A program made the position numbers and the translations under genes. Shown one piece after another: positions 20,742-33,317 of a stretch of DNA of 64,000 nt. The notes beneath the pieces are model-generated. The model saw only the letters and a list, made by a program, of their open reading frames with translations, was not told where the DNA came from and ran no database searches. The stretch lies in NCBI GenBank assembly GCA_031285965.1, contig JAITVD010000047.1, positions 1-64,000 of the forward strand. The letters run 5' to 3'. This DNA is from Azoarcus sp. GTDB lineage: Bacteria > Pseudomonadota > Gammaproteobacteria > Burkholderiales > Rhodocyclaceae. Numbering within the stretch: position 1 is the stretch's first letter; the number at the start of each line of letters is the position of its first letter.

Positions 20742-21536
20742 TCAAAGCACGTCAAAATAAGGTTTCGTCAGGATACGCCCGCCTTCTGGCAACGACCAGA
20801 GCGACGGATACGATACCCCGCAGAAGTAAAGCCCGTCCGGGGCGAAAGTTGCCGCGCCCATCGAGCGGTCGCGGCAAGCGAGAAGCTCCCCAATCCATTG
20901 CGGCGGACGCTCGCCCTTGCCAACACAGACCAACGCGCCAACGAGGTTGCGCACCATATGGTGCAAAAAACCGTTGGCGCTGAAATCGAACACGATGATG
21001 CCACCTTCACGCGCCACACGCGCCACGTTCATTATCCGTACAGGCGTTTTGCTCTGGCAGGAGGCCGTGCGGAAGGAAGAAAAATCATGCCTTCCAAGCA
21101 ATTGAGCGGCAGCGGCAGCCATTTTTTCCACATCAAGCGGCAGATGAAACCAACCCACCCGCCCAGCCAGCACCGCTGGCCTGACCGGCGCATTGTGAAG
21201 CAGATAGCGATAACTGCGCTCAAACGCAAGAAAGCGGGCATGGAAACGTTCGTCGACCTCAACTGCCCAGCGTATCGAGATGCTTGCGGGCAGCCAAGCA
21301 TTGGCTCCCCGCACCCAAGCCGTCAGCGGACGATGCGCGGCGGTATCGAAATGGACAACCTGCGCAGTGGCATGGACGCCGGTATCGGTGCGCCCCGCCG
21401 CATGTAGCCTGATGGATTCCCCGGCGATGATTCCAAGCGCCCGCTCGACGGCATCTTGCACCGTGCGCCCATGTAGCTGACTCTGCCAGCCCTCGAAAGC
21501 ATCTCCCGCATATTCGATGCCCAGCGCAATCCTCAC
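20742..21536 (-). CDS. truA: tRNA pseudouridine(38-40) synthase
   Basis: Converts uridines 38-40 of the anticodon arm to pseudouridine. The catalytic Asp is in the conserved AAGRTDTGVHA, preceded by the N-terminal RIALGIEYAGDAFEGWQ and followed by the HHMVRNLVGAL helix. Several in-frame starts exist; the GTG at 21536 forms a GTGA overlap with the stop of the gene upstream and gives the family-like N-terminus, 264 residues. truA next to trpF is common in betaproteobacteria. Confidence 0.94.
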   Translation of the reverse strand: MRIALGIEYAGDAFEGWQSQLHGRTVQDAVERALGIIAGESIRLHAAGRTDTGVHATAQVVHFDTAAHRPLTAWVRGANAWLPASISIRWAVEVDERFHARFLAFERSYRYLLHNAPVRPAVLAGRVGWFHLPLDVEKMAAAAAQLLGRHDFSSFRTASCQSKTPVRIMNVARVAREGGIIVFDFSANGFLHHMVRNLVGALVCVGKGERPPQWIGELLACRDRSMGAATFAPDGLYFCGVSYPSLWSLPEGGRILTKPYFDVL

Positions 21537-22144
21537 CGCGACCACCAAAACACCAAAAGGGCAAATGCGGTAACTAGTAAGGCAATGTCCCTGAAACCCA
21601 AGTGCTCGCGTGTCAATCGGATGCTTTCAAAGCCCGCAACGGCAACGGGCGGATCAAGCCAGCCCTTCCAGTCCCGCCAAGGCTGTTTGCCCCGCTGCGT
21701 TACATTGGCGTAGCGCAGCACGAGAAGCAAGCGCAAGGCGGCGCGTTCCGCAGACAAGCCGAATACGGCGCAGGGACGAAAAAGCGCGTAAAGACCGCTC
21801 ACGAGGCGCTCCGTCGGCATACGCCCAAGCAAGACCGCCACCCAGCACACGAGCGCCAACAAGCGGCTGGCATGGGTCAGCGCGAGCAGCAACCCCTCTT
21901 TGCTGGGACTGATGCGCAACCCGTCAGGAAAAACGACCTCCCCCGGCGTAAACAGCGCGAACAGCACGAAGATAGCCAGCAAGAGAACACGAACCCTGAC
22001 AAGCAAGCGCAAGCAATAAGTGCGCGCGCAGACGAGCGCCACGGACAAACTTAAGACGAGCGACACGGCCAAGACCCAGCCTTCCGCTTGCTGCATGAAA
22101 ACAGCCGCTACTGCCCACAAGAAAAGAATCAAGCCCGCATGCAT
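21533..22144 (-). CDS. EcfT/CbiQ-like membrane protein
   Basis: Hydrophobic protein of 203 residues with about five predicted helices. The family resemblance to energy-coupling-factor T components (CbiQ/EcfT) lies in the pattern of LKFSPSKEGLLLALTHASRLL-like sequence here (ISPSKEGLLLALTHASRLLA) and the cytoplasmic RYANVTQRGK stretch. Known EcfT proteins link a substrate-binding S component to two ATPases; none of those partners is encoded nearby. It is translationally coupled to truA (GTGA overlap) and lies 54 bases after fimV. The assignment is moderate, and a transport role is inferred only. Confidence 0.5.
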   Translation of the reverse strand: MHAGLILFLWAVAAVFMQQAEGWVLAVSLVLSLSVALVCARTYCLRLLVRVRVLLLAIFVLFALFTPGEVVFPDGLRISPSKEGLLLALTHASRLLALVCWVAVLLGRMPTERLVSGLYALFRPCAVFGLSAERAALRLLLVLRYANVTQRGKQPWRDWKGWLDPPVAVAGFESIRLTREHLGFRDIALLVTAFALLVFWWSR

Positions 22145-22198
22145 AAAGGAACGCCGCCGCGTGAGAAGCGCGGCGGCAGGAAGAAAAGCAAAACAGGT

Positions 22199-25162
22199 TC
22201 AGCCCATCTTGGCGATCAATGCCTTGGCTTCCGCTTTTTGCGCGGCATTGCCTTCGGCCATGACCTCACGCAGCAGTCCCAGCGCACCCTCCGTATCGCC
22301 CATGTCTCCATAAGCCAGCGCCAGTTCGAGCTTGGTATCAACCTCTTCCGTATCGGCTGCCGCAGCCGCCGAATTGCCTGCGGGCACACGCGACTGGCTG
22401 CCTTTGGCTTTGCCGTCCCTCGCGGGGGCAACAGAAGCCGTGGCGGTGTCCGAATCGACATCATCAAGGTCAAGATCAAAATCGAGCGCGTTCGGGTCGA
22501 AGCTGGTCTTTTCAAGATCCATCATCACATCATCGCCACGCTCGCTTCCGCCTTGAGCGGAGGGCAATACGACCGTCGCGCTCATGTCGCCCGAAGCAAC
22601 ATCCTGGCTTCCTACGGGCAAATCGAAATCAAGCGGGTCTGTCAGATTTTTCGTTGACTTGGGCAGGGCAGATTTGCGGCCAGCGGTCCTGGAAGCGACA
22701 CCAACTGCTTTGGGCGCGGAGACGGAAATAGGCTGCTTACCCGCTTCGGAAGTTGATTGCGACTTGCCGAGATCGAAGTCTATGCTGCCCGGCGCTTTTG
22801 GCTCAGTTTCAGCCGGTTCAAACTGAAAATCGACCTCCGAGGGCGTTGCGGCTTCCTGCCGCTTGGGCTGGGCGGCAGCGGCAGGAACGGCATCGCCAGC
22901 CAATTCCTTCGGTCGCTCGTCAGTACCTGTTTTCACTGCGGGTGCGGAAGGGGCTGATGAAACGCCAAAATCCAGATCAGACAAGGTCGCGCCAGAATTG
23001 GCAGGATTCTTTTCCGCCTCCAGATCCATCCTAGTGGTTTCTTCAATCGCGGGTTCAAGCCCTGGCAATCGCGACACTTCGTTGCCGTCCTGTCCAGACG
23101 ATTTGCCGGAATAGAGCGGATTGGAGGGGTCGAGCCGCCGCCCCATCTGCGCTGCTTTTTCCCAATCCCGCCCTTGGCCTTGTGTAATTGAGAAAAGCTC
23201 GGTTGCCTTCTCCTCAAACTGCTTCAGATCCTGCCTTTGGGCATAAATTTCAAGCAGCTTGACATAGATCGCCCCGCGTTTCGGATCAACTTTGAGCGCG
23301 TCATTAAGGATTTCCTCGGCTTGGCTGTCCCGACCATAAGCCATATAGACATCGGCCTCGGCCACTGGATCGACCCCTTCGTTGGTGTCGATTGACAAGC
23401 CGGTCTGGCTGAAATCGGTATGGATGACACTGCTAGCAGACGTGTCGACATTCTGGCCGCCGTTATCCCCGAAGATTGAAGTCGCATCTTCCGGGAACAT
23501 GCTCGTTGCATCTTGCGAGAGGGTATACAGCCCCATGTCGGCGCGTTTTTTCCGGGAACGGATGCCAAGGAAAATAGCCAAGATGGCGATGACCAGCGCA
23601 AAGCCTCCCAAGATTTGCGGATCGGTCAGCTTCTCCATGAGCGGGTCTTGGTAAGGCTCAGGAGCACTATCGGTTTCCACTTGCAAGGGCGCGGCAGGTT
23701 CTTCAGCCACGGGTTCCTGCGGAGCTTCTTCTACTGGCGGCGCGGCAGGTTCTTGAGGCGGCTGCGCGACTGGAGGCTCCGCAGGCGCGGCGGGCTGTTC
23801 CGGCGCGGGCGGCGGCACAGGAGCGGGCGGCGGTTCGGCGGCTACGACGGGCGCGGGCGTTGGCGCGGGAGTCTGTGCAGCCGCAGTCTGTTGCTGCTTG
23901 CGGGCTTCTTTTTCCTTTTCGACGATCAGTTTTTCTTGGGCCTTGAGAATATCCTCAAGCTCTTTGACCCTCGACTCGGCCTCTTTCTGTGCGCTCAATG
24001 CCGCAGCGGCATTTTCTTCCGCCTGCCTCAGACGATCTGCATTGCCTCCTTGCCCAGAGGCATCGCCCGACGAAATCGCCACTCTGTCACGATCCTGCTC
24101 AGCAACTGGCGGAACCGTGTCGATAGTGCGCGTTCTTCCGGCGCTTTCTTCTGCCGGAACTGCGGGACGGCTGACGACCTCTCCAGCCACACGGGCGCGC
24201 CAATCGTTAAATGCCTGCGTTTGGACACGGACTTCCCTGCGCGCTTCGGTATTGCTGATGTTCCGCGCTTCATCGGCAGACGGCATTTTGAGAATGACGC
24301 CAGTTCTAAGCCGATTGATGTTGTTGTCGATGAACGCCGACGGATTGGCGCGGTGCAGGGCAACCATCATCTGATCGAGCGACACATCCAGAGGCGCGCG
24401 CCCTCGGGCGATGGAACCCAATGTATCGCCCTTCTTGACGGCGTAATCGCTTCCGTCCGCCTCCGAATAAGACGGCGTGTAAGAGGGCGCGGGCGGCGGG
24501 GCAAGCCTTTCAGGCTCGACCGGCGGACGTTCCGGCGGCATGTCGGGAACAGGGGCGGGTTCCGGCACAGGCTCTTGCACATACGGAGAAGGAGCCTGTT
24601 CTGGAATAGGCGGCTGCTCGATGACGGTCGGCGCTGGCTCAGGCGTGGGTTCGGGTACAGGTTCGGCCGTTAGCTCCGGCATCGGCAGAGAAGCGGGCGG
24701 CGTTTCGGCGATGGGAAGCGGCGCTGGCTGGGTGACGATTGGCTCGACGGGCGCCGGCGGGCGAATATCAACATCAGGCGGGTCGAGCAGAATATTGTAG
24801 GTACGTGATACGCGCCCGTCATCCCAGTTCAACTGAACCACCAGACTGGCGACCGCTTCATTGACCGGAATATCGCTGCTCAATTTCAATACCGAGCGAT
24901 CACCACGGTTTTCGACTGCGACCTTCACATTGGGCACGAAGCTGGCATAAGGAACGCCGCCTTGCTGAAAGGCATCGGCAGGCGCAATACGAGCCGTCAG
25001 CGACTGAAGCTCCTGCTGGGTCGCGTTGATCTGGATTTCGACATTCAGCGGCTCTCCCAGCTTGCTTCGGACGGAGTATTGCCCCAGTCCGGCGGCCTGT
25101 GCGCTAAACGGTAAAAAAGAGATCGCTGCCGCGATCAGGGATGCCTTAATAATCGGTTTCAT
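22199..25162 (-). CDS. fimV: FimV-like peptidoglycan-binding pole organiser
   Basis: Large membrane protein of 987 residues. A Sec signal peptide (about 1-23, ending FSAQA) precedes the FimV N-terminal domain. A Pro-rich linker leads to a LysM domain (about 237-293, YAVKKGDTLGSIARG) that binds peptidoglycan. A coiled coil and a second Pro/Ala-rich linker follow, then one membrane helix at about 514-534. The acidic cytoplasmic half ends in the conserved FimV C-terminal TPR-like domain (LALAYGDMGDTEGALGLLREV). In Pseudomonas FimV organises the pole, type IV pili and cAMP signalling. The frame opens 12 codons earlier, but the ATG at 25162 has a Shine-Dalgarno site and gives a proper signal peptide. 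It lies between asd and truA, as in related genomes. Confidence 0.92.
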   Translation of the reverse strand: MKPIIKASLIAAAISFLPFSAQAAGLGQYSVRSKLGEPLNVEIQINATQQELQSLTARIAPADAFQQGGVPYASFVPNVKVAVENRGDRSVLKLSSDIPVNEAVASLVVQLNWDDGRVSRTYNILLDPPDVDIRPPAPVEPIVTQPAPLPIAETPPASLPMPELTAEPVPEPTPEPAPTVIEQPPIPEQAPSPYVQEPVPEPAPVPDMPPERPPVEPERLAPPPAPSYTPSYSEADGSDYAVKKGDTLGSIARGRAPLDVSLDQMMVALHRANPSAFIDNNINRLRTGVILKMPSADEARNISNTEARREVRVQTQAFNDWRARVAGEVVSRPAVPAEESAGRTRTIDTVPPVAEQDRDRVAISSGDASGQGGNADRLRQAEENAAAALSAQKEAESRVKELEDILKAQEKLIVEKEKEARKQQQTAAAQTPAPTPAPVVAAEPPPAPVPPPAPEQPAAPAEPPVAQPPQEPAAPPVEEAPQEPVAEEPAAPLQVETDSAPEPYQDPLMEKLTDPQILGGFALVIAILAIFLGIRSRKKRADMGLYTLSQDATSMFPEDATSIFGDNGGQNVDTSASSVIHTDFSQTGLSIDTNEGVDPVAEADVYMAYGRDSQAEEILNDALKVDPKRGAIYVKLLEIYAQRQDLKQFEEKATELFSITQGQGRDWEKAAQMGRRLDPSNPLYSGKSSGQDGNEVSRLPGLEPAIEETTRMDLEAEKNPANSGATLSDLDFGVSSAPSAPAVKTGTDERPKELAGDAVPAAAAQPKRQEAATPSEVDFQFEPAETEPKAPGSIDFDLGKSQSTSEAGKQPISVSAPKAVGVASRTAGRKSALPKSTKNLTDPLDFDLPVGSQDVASGDMSATVVLPSAQGGSERGDDVMMDLEKTSFDPNALDFDLDLDDVDSDTATASVAPARDGKAKGSQSRVPAGNSAAAAADTEEVDTKLELALAYGDMGDTEGALGLLREVMAEGNAAQKAEAKALIAKMG

Positions 25163-25376
25163 CGCCACCCTCAAATCCTGCTGCCTTTCCTGAGCCAAGC
25201 AAAGGACAATCTATATAGTGAAATTGATGCCACAATTTACCATTACTCCAAGATATTTGCAGCAACCATTTCAGGCCGAAAAGAGTATTGCTCACGCAAT
25301 TACGGGAAACACTTATAAGGAAAAGGCTTTCCGCGCCAACACGAGCACTCCGCATCTTCAGCCATTCCATCCAAAT

Positions 25377-26510
25377 TTATTCTTCTAGCAATATGCGCAG
25401 CATGCGCCGCAACGGCTCCGCCGCGCCCCAAAGCAACTGGTCGCCAACAGTGAAGGCTCCGATGTATTCCGGTCCCATTGCCAGTTTATGGATACGCCCC
25501 ACAGGAACGGAGAGCGTTCCCGTCACGGCGGCGGGCGTCAGCTCGCGCTCGGAAATTTCGCGTTCGTTGGGCACGACCTTCACCCATTCATTCGCCAAAG
25601 CGAGGATTCCGCATACCTCGTCGAGCGGCGCGTCTTTTTTCAGTTTGATGGTCAGCCCTTGGGAATGGCAGCGCATCGCGCCGATGCGCACGCAAAGCCC
25701 GTCGACCGGAATGCTGCCCGCCGCGCGGAAAGGCGGCTTGCCGAGAATCTTGTTGCACTCCGCCCCGCCCTTCCATTCTTCCTTGGATTGCCCGTGCTCG
25801 ACCGGCACGTCAATCCACGGGATGAGGCTGCCCGCCAGCGGCGCGTTGCGGAAGTTTTTGGTCGGGAACGCCGGGGAACGCATGGTTTCGGACACCTTCC
25901 TGTCGATGTCCAGAATGGCAGATGCCGGGTCGGCCAGCAGGTCGGCCACCGAGGCGTGGAGCGCGCCCATCTGCGAGAGCAGTTCGCGCATGTTCTGCGC
26001 GCCCGCGCCCGACGCGGCCTGATAGGTCATCGATGAGACCCATTCGACGAGGTCGTGCTGGAACAGCCCGCCCAGCCCCATCAGCATCAGCGACACCGTG
26101 CAGTTCCCGCCAATCCAGTTCTTGCCGCCCCTCGCAAGCGCGTTTTTGATAACGTCCAGATTGACCGGGTCGAGAATGATGACTGCGTCATCCGCCATCC
26201 TGAGCGCCGACGCGGCATCTATCCAGTGGCCTTGCCAGCCCGCGCCGCGCAGCTTCGGAAAGACTTCTTTCGTGTAATCGCCGCCCTGGCAGGTCACGAC
26301 AATATCGCAGGTCTTGAGCATGTCGATGCCGCCCGCGTCCTGCAAAGGCAGCGCCGCCTCTTTTCCGCCAAAAACAGGCGCTTGCCCCCCCGCGTTAGAG
26401 GTCGAGAAATAAACAGGCTCAAACAGGGCGAAATCCTTTTCATCCATCATCCGCTGCATGAGCACGGATCCCACCATTCCTCTCCAGCCAACCAGAGCTA
26501 CTCGTTTCAT
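25377..26510 (-). CDS. asd: aspartate-semialdehyde dehydrogenase
   Basis: NADPH-dependent enzyme of 377 residues converting aspartyl phosphate to the semialdehyde, the branch point to lysine/diaminopimelate, threonine and methionine. The Rossmann start [21 protein letters not shown] is exact for the Gram-negative type, with the catalytic cysteine in [11 protein letters not shown] and the substrate-binding [10 protein letters not shown]. It follows leuB after 125 bases. About 214 bases without a gene separate it from fimV; I see no clear terminator there. Confidence 0.96.
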   Translation of the reverse strand: MKRVALVGWRGMVGSVLMQRMMDEKDFALFEPVYFSTSNAGGQAPVFGGKEAALPLQDAGGIDMLKTCDIVVTCQGGDYTKEVFPKLRGAGWQGHWIDAASALRMADDAVIILDPVNLDVIKNALARGGKNWIGGNCTVSLMLMGLGGLFQHDLVEWVSSMTYQAASGAGAQNMRELLSQMGALHASVADLLADPASAILDIDRKVSETMRSPAFPTKNFRNAPLAGSLIPWIDVPVEHGQSKEEWKGGAECNKILGKPPFRAAGSIPVDGLCVRIGAMRCHSQGLTIKLKKDAPLDEVCGILALANEWVKVVPNEREISERELTPAAVTGTLSVPVGRIHKLAMGPEYIGAFTVGDQLLWGAAEPLRRMLRILLEE

Positions 26511-26569
26511 GATTTCCTCACAACAAAAACAAAACCACTTCCCGCACAGGATGCCTTATTGCATAAGAC

Positions 26570-26583
26570 GGCAAAATTTTGCC
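26570..26583. repeat. perfect 14-bp palindrome upstream of asd
   Basis: GGCAAAATTTTGCC is fully self-complementary and sits 60 bases upstream of the asd start. It could be an operator for a dimeric regulator or part of a processed leader. No regulator is identified. Confidence 0.4.
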
Positions 26584-26603
26584 CAAAACCCTCATTGCAA
26601 TAC

Positions 26604-26627
26604 GGGCTTTGCTTTTCAAAAAAGCCC
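26604..26627 (-). terminator. weak hairpin after leuB
   Basis: GGGCTTT (26604-26610) pairs with AAAGCCC (26621-26627) around a 10-base loop, starting nine bases after the leuB stop. The T-run after the stem on the minus strand is poor, so this may only attenuate transcription into asd. Confidence 0.3.
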
Positions 26628-26635
26628 ACGTCCTG

Positions 26636-28070
<1,435 letters not shown>

Positions 28071-28095
28071 GGTCGATTGTCCGAATGCCAAAAAA

Positions 28096-28737
28096 TCACC
28101 CCGCAAACAGCCACGGAAACCGCTTCTGGCGGCGAGCCTCAAACTCGCGGATTTCATCGGCATGGCGCAGCGTCAGGCCAATGTCGTCCCAACCGTTCAA
28201 GAGGCATTCCTTGCGGAAAGCGTCCACTTGGAACGGAACCGCCACACCGTCAGACCGCAAAAGCGTCTGTTCCGCCAAATTCACCAACAGCGAAAAACCC
28301 GGCGTGGCTTCCACGAGGCCGAACAGCGCGTCAATGTCCGCCTTGGGCAGCGCCAAGGGCAGCAAGCCGCTCTTGAAACAGTTGTTGAAGAAAATATCGG
28401 CGAACGATTCGGCAAGAATCACCTTGAAACCGAAATCCGCCAGCGCCCAGGGCGCATGCTCGCGGCTGGAGCCGCAGCCAAAATTGGCGCGCGCCAGCAG
28501 AATCGACGCGCCCTGGTAACGCGCCTGATTGAGCACAAAATCGGGATTCAGCGGACGGCGGCTGTTGTCCATGCCCGGTTCGCCGTGGTCCAGATAGCGC
28601 CATTCGTCGAACGCATTTGGCCCGAAACCGGAACGCTTGATGGATTTCAGGAATTGCTTGGGAATAATCGCGTCCGTGTCGACGTTATTGCGATCCATCG
28701 GGGCAACAAGGCCCGTAAATGTCATGAATTTTTCCAT
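28096..28737 (-). CDS. leuD: 3-isopropylmalate dehydratase small subunit
   Basis: Swivelling-domain subunit of 213 residues that works with LeuC to isomerise 2-isopropylmalate to 3-isopropylmalate. The family markers [23 protein letters not shown]-type start, the substrate-binding [20 protein letters not shown] and a loop with FKSGLLP are present. The ATG at 28737 (MEKFMTFTG) is chosen over an upstream in-frame start. It follows the entericidin-like gene after 34 bases and is part of the leuC-ecn-leuD-leuB order. Confidence 0.96.
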   Translation of the reverse strand: MEKFMTFTGLVAPMDRNNVDTDAIIPKQFLKSIKRSGFGPNAFDEWRYLDHGEPGMDNSRRPLNPDFVLNQARYQGASILLARANFGCGSSREHAPWALADFGFKVILAESFADIFFNNCFKSGLLPLALPKADIDALFGLVEATPGFSLLVNLAEQTLLRSDGVAVPFQVDAFRKECLLNGWDDIGLTLRHADEIREFEARRQKRFPWLFAG

Positions 28738-28771
28738 CTTCTTTATGCGCCCGCAGGGCTTTTGCGCAACC

Positions 28772-28906
28772 TCACTGGCTTGCCCTCTGAACCGCCTTGC
28801 CGCCCGCCTCGATGTCCTTGCCAACGCCGCGCACGGTATTGCAAGCCGTCAGACCGGAAACAAAAACCGCCAGCAAAATCACGCAAAGCAACGTTCCCCG
28901 TTTCAT
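28772..28906 (-). CDS. ecn: entericidin-type small lipoprotein
   Basis: Protein of 44 residues (start [18 protein letters not shown]) with a lipobox LTAC at about 19-22. The mature part [19 protein letters not shown] matches the entericidin A/B family. Such lipoproteins are anchored in the envelope, and E. coli entericidins have been linked to programmed cell lysis. GGAGG lies just upstream of the ATG. A leuC-ecn-leuD arrangement is common in betaproteobacteria, so this looks like a native operon member. Confidence 0.88.
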   Translation of the reverse strand: MKRGTLLCVILLAVFVSGLTACNTVRGVGKDIEAGGKAVQRASQ

Positions 28907-28922
28907 TTTGGTTCCTCCGCAG

Positions 28923-30332
28923 TCAAAGAATGTCCCGCACATCGGCAAAATGCCCCGCGATGGCCGCCGCCGCCGCCATTGCCGGGCTGACGAGATGGGT
29001 TCGCCCTCCCGGCCCCTGCCGCCCCTCGAAATTGCGGTTCGAGGTGGAAGCGCAACGCTCGCCCGGCGAGAGCCTGTCCGCGTTCATGGCAAGGCACATC
29101 GAACAGCCCGGCTCCCGCCATTCAAACCCCGCCGCAATAAAAATTTTGTCCAGCCCCTCCGCTTCCGCTTGGCGCCTGACCTGACCGGAACCCGGCACGG
29201 CCAGCGCCAGCCTGACGTTGTCCGCCTTGCGGCGGCCTTCCAGCACCGCAGCCGCCTGACGCAGGTCTTCAATGCGGGAATTGGTGCAGGAGCCAATGAA
29301 CACCTTGTCGATTTTGATGGACTGAATCGGCATCTCCGGCTGCAAGCCCATATAGGCAAGCGCGCGTTCCATGCCTTCCCGCTTTGCCGCGTCGGCTTCT
29401 TTTTTGGGGTCAGGAACCCTGCCCGTGATGGGCACGACCATCTCCGGCGACGTGCCCCATGTGACTTGGGGCAAAATTTCCGCCGCCACCAATTCCACGG
29501 TACGGTCGAACACGGCGCCCTCATCCGAACGCAGGCCGCGCCAAGCCGCTGCCGCTTTGTCCCAATCCGCGCCGCGTGGCGAAAACGAACGGTCTTTCAG
29601 GTAATCGAGCGTCATCTCGTCGAGAGCCACCAGCCCCAGCCGCGCGCCCGCCTCGATGGCCATATTGCAGAGCGTCATCCGCCCTTCCATCGAAAGCCCG
29701 CGAATAGCGGAACCGGCAAATTCCATCGCATAGCCCGTGCCGCCCGCCGTGCCAATCTTGCCGATGATAGCCAGCGCCACATCCTTGGCGGTCACGCCTT
29801 TACCCAAATGGCCTTCGACCCGAACCAGCATGGCTTTCGATTTTTTCTGCACCAAGCATTGTGTCGCCAGCACATGCTCGACTTCGGAAGTGCCGATGCC
29901 GTGCGCCATCGCCGCGAACGCGCCATGCGTGGACGTGTGCGAGTCGCCGCAGACAACCGTCATGCCCGGCAGCACCGCGCCGTTTTCCGGCCCGATGACA
30001 TGGATGATGCCCTGCCGCGCATCTCTAAACGGGAAATAGGCCAGCGCCCCAGTTTCACGGATATTGATGTCCAGCGTTTCCACCTGCAAACGGGAAACCG
30101 GATCGAGGATGCCTTCCTCCCATCGGTCGGTCGGCGTGTTGTGGTCGGCGGTCGCCACGATGGAAGAGACGCGCCAAGGCTTGCGCCCCGCGAGCTTCAG
30201 CCCTTCAAAGGCTTGCGGGCTGGTGACTTCATGCACTAGGTGGCGATCGATATAGATCAGCGCCGTGCCGTCCGGCTCTTCGCGGACAACGTGGTCTGAC
30301 CAGAGTTTTTCGTAAAGCGTCTTGGCGCTCAT
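28923..30332 (-). CDS. leuC: 3-isopropylmalate dehydratase large subunit
   Basis: Aconitase-family [4Fe-4S] enzyme of 469 residues forming a complex with LeuD. The N-terminus [14 protein letters not shown] is typical; [15 protein letters not shown], the cluster cysteine in FIGSCTNSR and the paired cysteines in [10 protein letters not shown] are intact. The ATG at 30332 is used rather than an upstream in-frame start five codons earlier. It is the first gene of the minus-strand supercluster; the 100-base gap to aroC probably contains its promoter. Confidence 0.97.
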   Translation of the reverse strand: MSAKTLYEKLWSDHVVREEPDGTALIYIDRHLVHEVTSPQAFEGLKLAGRKPWRVSSIVATADHNTPTDRWEEGILDPVSRLQVETLDINIRETGALAYFPFRDARQGIIHVIGPENGAVLPGMTVVCGDSHTSTHGAFAAMAHGIGTSEVEHVLATQCLVQKKSKAMLVRVEGHLGKGVTAKDVALAIIGKIGTAGGTGYAMEFAGSAIRGLSMEGRMTLCNMAIEAGARLGLVALDEMTLDYLKDRSFSPRGADWDKAAAAWRGLRSDEGAVFDRTVELVAAEILPQVTWGTSPEMVVPITGRVPDPKKEADAAKREGMERALAYMGLQPEMPIQSIKIDKVFIGSCTNSRIEDLRQAAAVLEGRRKADNVRLALAVPGSGQVRRQAEAEGLDKIFIAAGFEWREPGCSMCLAMNADRLSPGERCASTSNRNFEGRQGPGGRTHLVSPAMAAAAAIAGHFADVRDIL

Positions 30333-30433
30333 CAAACTTTCCAACAAACTTTCAGGGAAAAGAAGCGTTAATTATTTCACATGACCATCGGCAGAGGTAG
30401 CCGGAAAGCGGCTTCGCCGACGCTAACAGCTTA

Positions 30434-31570
30434 TCAGCCCTTCGGGGGCGAAGGCGGCTGCGCGTCCGCTGAAGGAGCCTGAGCCGCAACCTTGGGTGTG
30501 TCCGTGCGCACGTCGCCGCACTGTGCGCGATGGCGCAAAGCATGGTCGATCAGCACCAGCGCCAGCATCGCCTCGGCCACGGGAATGGCGCGGATGCCCA
30601 CGCATGGGTCATGGCGTCCGCGCGTGCTCACCGTCACCGCCTCGCCAGCGATGTTGATTGAACGCTTTTCGCGGCGGATGCTGGAAGCGGGCTTTACCGC
30701 CAAGCTCACGAGAATGTCCTGCCCCGACGACACGCCGCCGAGCACACCGCCCGCGTTATTCGACAGGAAGCCTTCGCGGGTCATCTCGTCGCCATGTTCC
30801 GAGCCGCGCTGCCCGACCGACGCGAAGCCCGCGCCAATCTCGACCCCTTTGACCGCGTTGATGCCCATCATCGCGTGGGCGATGTCGGCATCGAGCCGCC
30901 CAAACACAGGCTCCCCCCACCCCACCGGCACGCCAGCGGCGACTACGTTGATGCGTGCGCCGATTGAGTCTCCCTCGCTCCGCAGGGCATCCATGTACGC
31001 TTCGAGCTTGGGCTGAAGGGAAAGGTTGGGCGCAAAAAAAGGGCTGCCCGCGACAAAATCCCAAGACTCGAAAGGAACCGGAATTTCGCCAAGCTGCGCC
31101 AGATAGCTGCGAACCACGACACCAAATTTTTCGGCCAGCCACTTACGCGCAATAGCGCCCGCCGCCACCCGCACCGCCGTCTCCCGCGCGGAAGCTCGTC
31201 CGCCCCCACGGTAATCGCGCACGCCGTACTTCTGCCAGCAGGTGTAATCGGCATGGCCCGGACGGAAGAGTTCGGCAATGTCGCTGTAATCTTTTGAACG
31301 CTGGTCTTGGTTGCGAATCAGCAGGGCGATAGGCGCACCCGTCGTCAGCCCTTCAAAGACACCGGAGAGGATTTCCACTTCGTCCGGCTCGCGCCGCTGC
31401 GTGACATGGCGCGAAGTTCCGGGCTTGCGCCGGTCAAGGTCGGCTTGAATGTCTGCTTGCCCAAGCGCCAAGCCGGGAGGGCAGCCGTCGACCACGCAGC
31501 CGATGGCCGAACCGTGGGATTCGCCAAAAGAAGTGACACAGAACAGCGTGCCAAAGGTATTGCCGGACAT
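30434..31570 (-). CDS. aroC: chorismate synthase
   Basis: FMN-dependent lyase of 378 residues that makes chorismate, the precursor of tryptophan and other aromatics. [19 protein letters not shown], the RRKPGTSR-type loop and [15 protein letters not shown] with the conserved arginines are visible. The C-terminus is extended by about 15 Pro/Ser-rich residues beyond the usual end. The upstream in-frame extension is ignored; the ATG at 31570 gives the family N-terminus. It is divergent from xthA. Confidence 0.96.
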   Translation of the reverse strand: MSGNTFGTLFCVTSFGESHGSAIGCVVDGCPPGLALGQADIQADLDRRKPGTSRHVTQRREPDEVEILSGVFEGLTTGAPIALLIRNQDQRSKDYSDIAELFRPGHADYTCWQKYGVRDYRGGGRASARETAVRVAAGAIARKWLAEKFGVVVRSYLAQLGEIPVPFESWDFVAGSPFFAPNLSLQPKLEAYMDALRSEGDSIGARINVVAAGVPVGWGEPVFGRLDADIAHAMMGINAVKGVEIGAGFASVGQRGSEHGDEMTREGFLSNNAGGVLGGVSSGQDILVSLAVKPASSIRREKRSINIAGEAVTVSTRGRHDPCVGIRAIPVAEAMLALVLIDHALRHRAQCGDVRTDTPKVAAQAPSADAQPPSPPKG

Positions 31571-31869
31571 GGAAACGCCTGCCAAGAAAGCGGAAGGCGC
31601 GGATTTTAGCATCCGCGAAGCCCTGCGCGAATTCGGCATCCACCAATAAATGCGCCCCGCTACACGCAAATCGGGCGTTTCGCGGGGCGAAGAGGGGAAC
31701 CATGCCACCAAAATACAAGCAAGCTCCATGCCACATACACATCTGATTGAAATTACATGAAATTTGAGAAAGGCTATTTTTCGATGTAAAGTGTTTCGAC
31801 ACTTCCTGACATATTTTCTGCCACTTGTTTTGTCATTTTGTCGAAACTGGACACTGCACCCCTCCGAAC
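31571..31869. other. divergent intergenic region aroC/xthA
   Basis: About 300 bases between two divergent genes that must hold both promoters. The half near xthA is A+T-rich with a small GTGT-TTCG-ACAC hairpin near 31788-31800. I cannot assign a convincing -35/-10 pair, and no small gene is supported. Confidence 0.4.
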
Positions 31870-32643
31870 ATGAAAATCGCCACTTGGAACGTCAACTCGC
31901 TGAGAGTCCGCCTGCATCACCTTCTGGACTGGCTGGACACACACCGCCCGGACGCGCTTTGCCTGCAAGAACTAAAACTTGAGGACAAAGCGTTTCCAGA
32001 GGACGAACTCCGGGCTGCTGGTTATTACGCAGCGTTCTCCGGGCAAAAAACTTACAACGGGGTCGCCATCCTCGCTTCCTCGCCGCCGAAGGATGTCCAG
32101 CGCGGCATCCCCGGCTTCGCCGACGAGCAAAAACGCCTGATCGCCGCGACCGTTTCCGGCGTGCGCATCGTCTGTGGCTATTTCCCGAACGGACAGGCGC
32201 TAGATTCCGACAAATTCGTCTATAAGCTGGGCTGGCTCGACGCGCTGACCCGCTGGCTCAAGCAAGAGGCTCTGCCCGCCCATCCCAATCTGGTGCTTGC
32301 GGGCGATTTCAACATCGCGCCCGACGCGGCGGACGTGCATCCCAACTGGGGGGGGGAAATTCTCGTTTCTCCGCCAGAACGCGCCGCATTCCGGGCGCTT
32401 ATGGAAACCGGCCTGACTGACGCTTTCCGCCTGTTTGAGCAACCCGAATCCAGCTATACATGGTGGGATTACCGAATGGGCGCTTTCCGGCGCAACTTCG
32501 GGATGCGCATCGACCACATCCTCGTCTCCAATCCCCTGCGGAATGCCTGCCGCGCCTGCTCGGTGGATAAAGCGCCGCGCTCGCTGGAACGCCCGTCAGA
32601 CCATGCTCCGGTAATGCTCGAACTGGACTGGCATACTCAATAA
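31870..32643 (+). CDS. xthA: exodeoxyribonuclease III
   Basis: AP endonuclease and 3'-5' exonuclease of 257 residues in base excision repair. The endonuclease/exonuclease/phosphatase family motifs are in order: [22 protein letters not shown] with the metal-binding Glu, GDFNIAP with the catalytic Asp, and RIDHILVS and SDHAPV near the C-terminus. The upstream in-frame ATG at 31825 is rejected because [10 protein letters not shown] is the family start. Confidence 0.95.
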   Translation: MKIATWNVNSLRVRLHHLLDWLDTHRPDALCLQELKLEDKAFPEDELRAAGYYAAFSGQKTYNGVAILASSPPKDVQRGIPGFADEQKRLIAATVSGVRIVCGYFPNGQALDSDKFVYKLGWLDALTRWLKQEALPAHPNLVLAGDFNIAPDAADVHPNWGGEILVSPPERAAFRALMETGLTDAFRLFEQPESSYTWWDYRMGAFRRNFGMRIDHILVSNPLRNACRACSVDKAPRSLERPSDHAPVMLELDWHTQ

Positions 32644-32681
32644 ACAAGCCCGATGCCGCGAACAAAGGGTATGCCACATGA

Positions 32682-33316
<635 letters not shown>

Positions 33317-33317
<1 letters not shown>

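Noticed and set aside
23513-24673. 386-codon plus-strand frame opposite fimV
   Set aside because: Arg/Gly/Phe-rich shadow of the Pro/Ala/Glu-rich linker of fimV; no ribosome-binding site and no family pattern.
28797-30239. 480-codon plus-strand open frame opposite leuC
   Set aside because: Antisense to an intact leuC with all cluster cysteines; the composition is that of a shadow frame.
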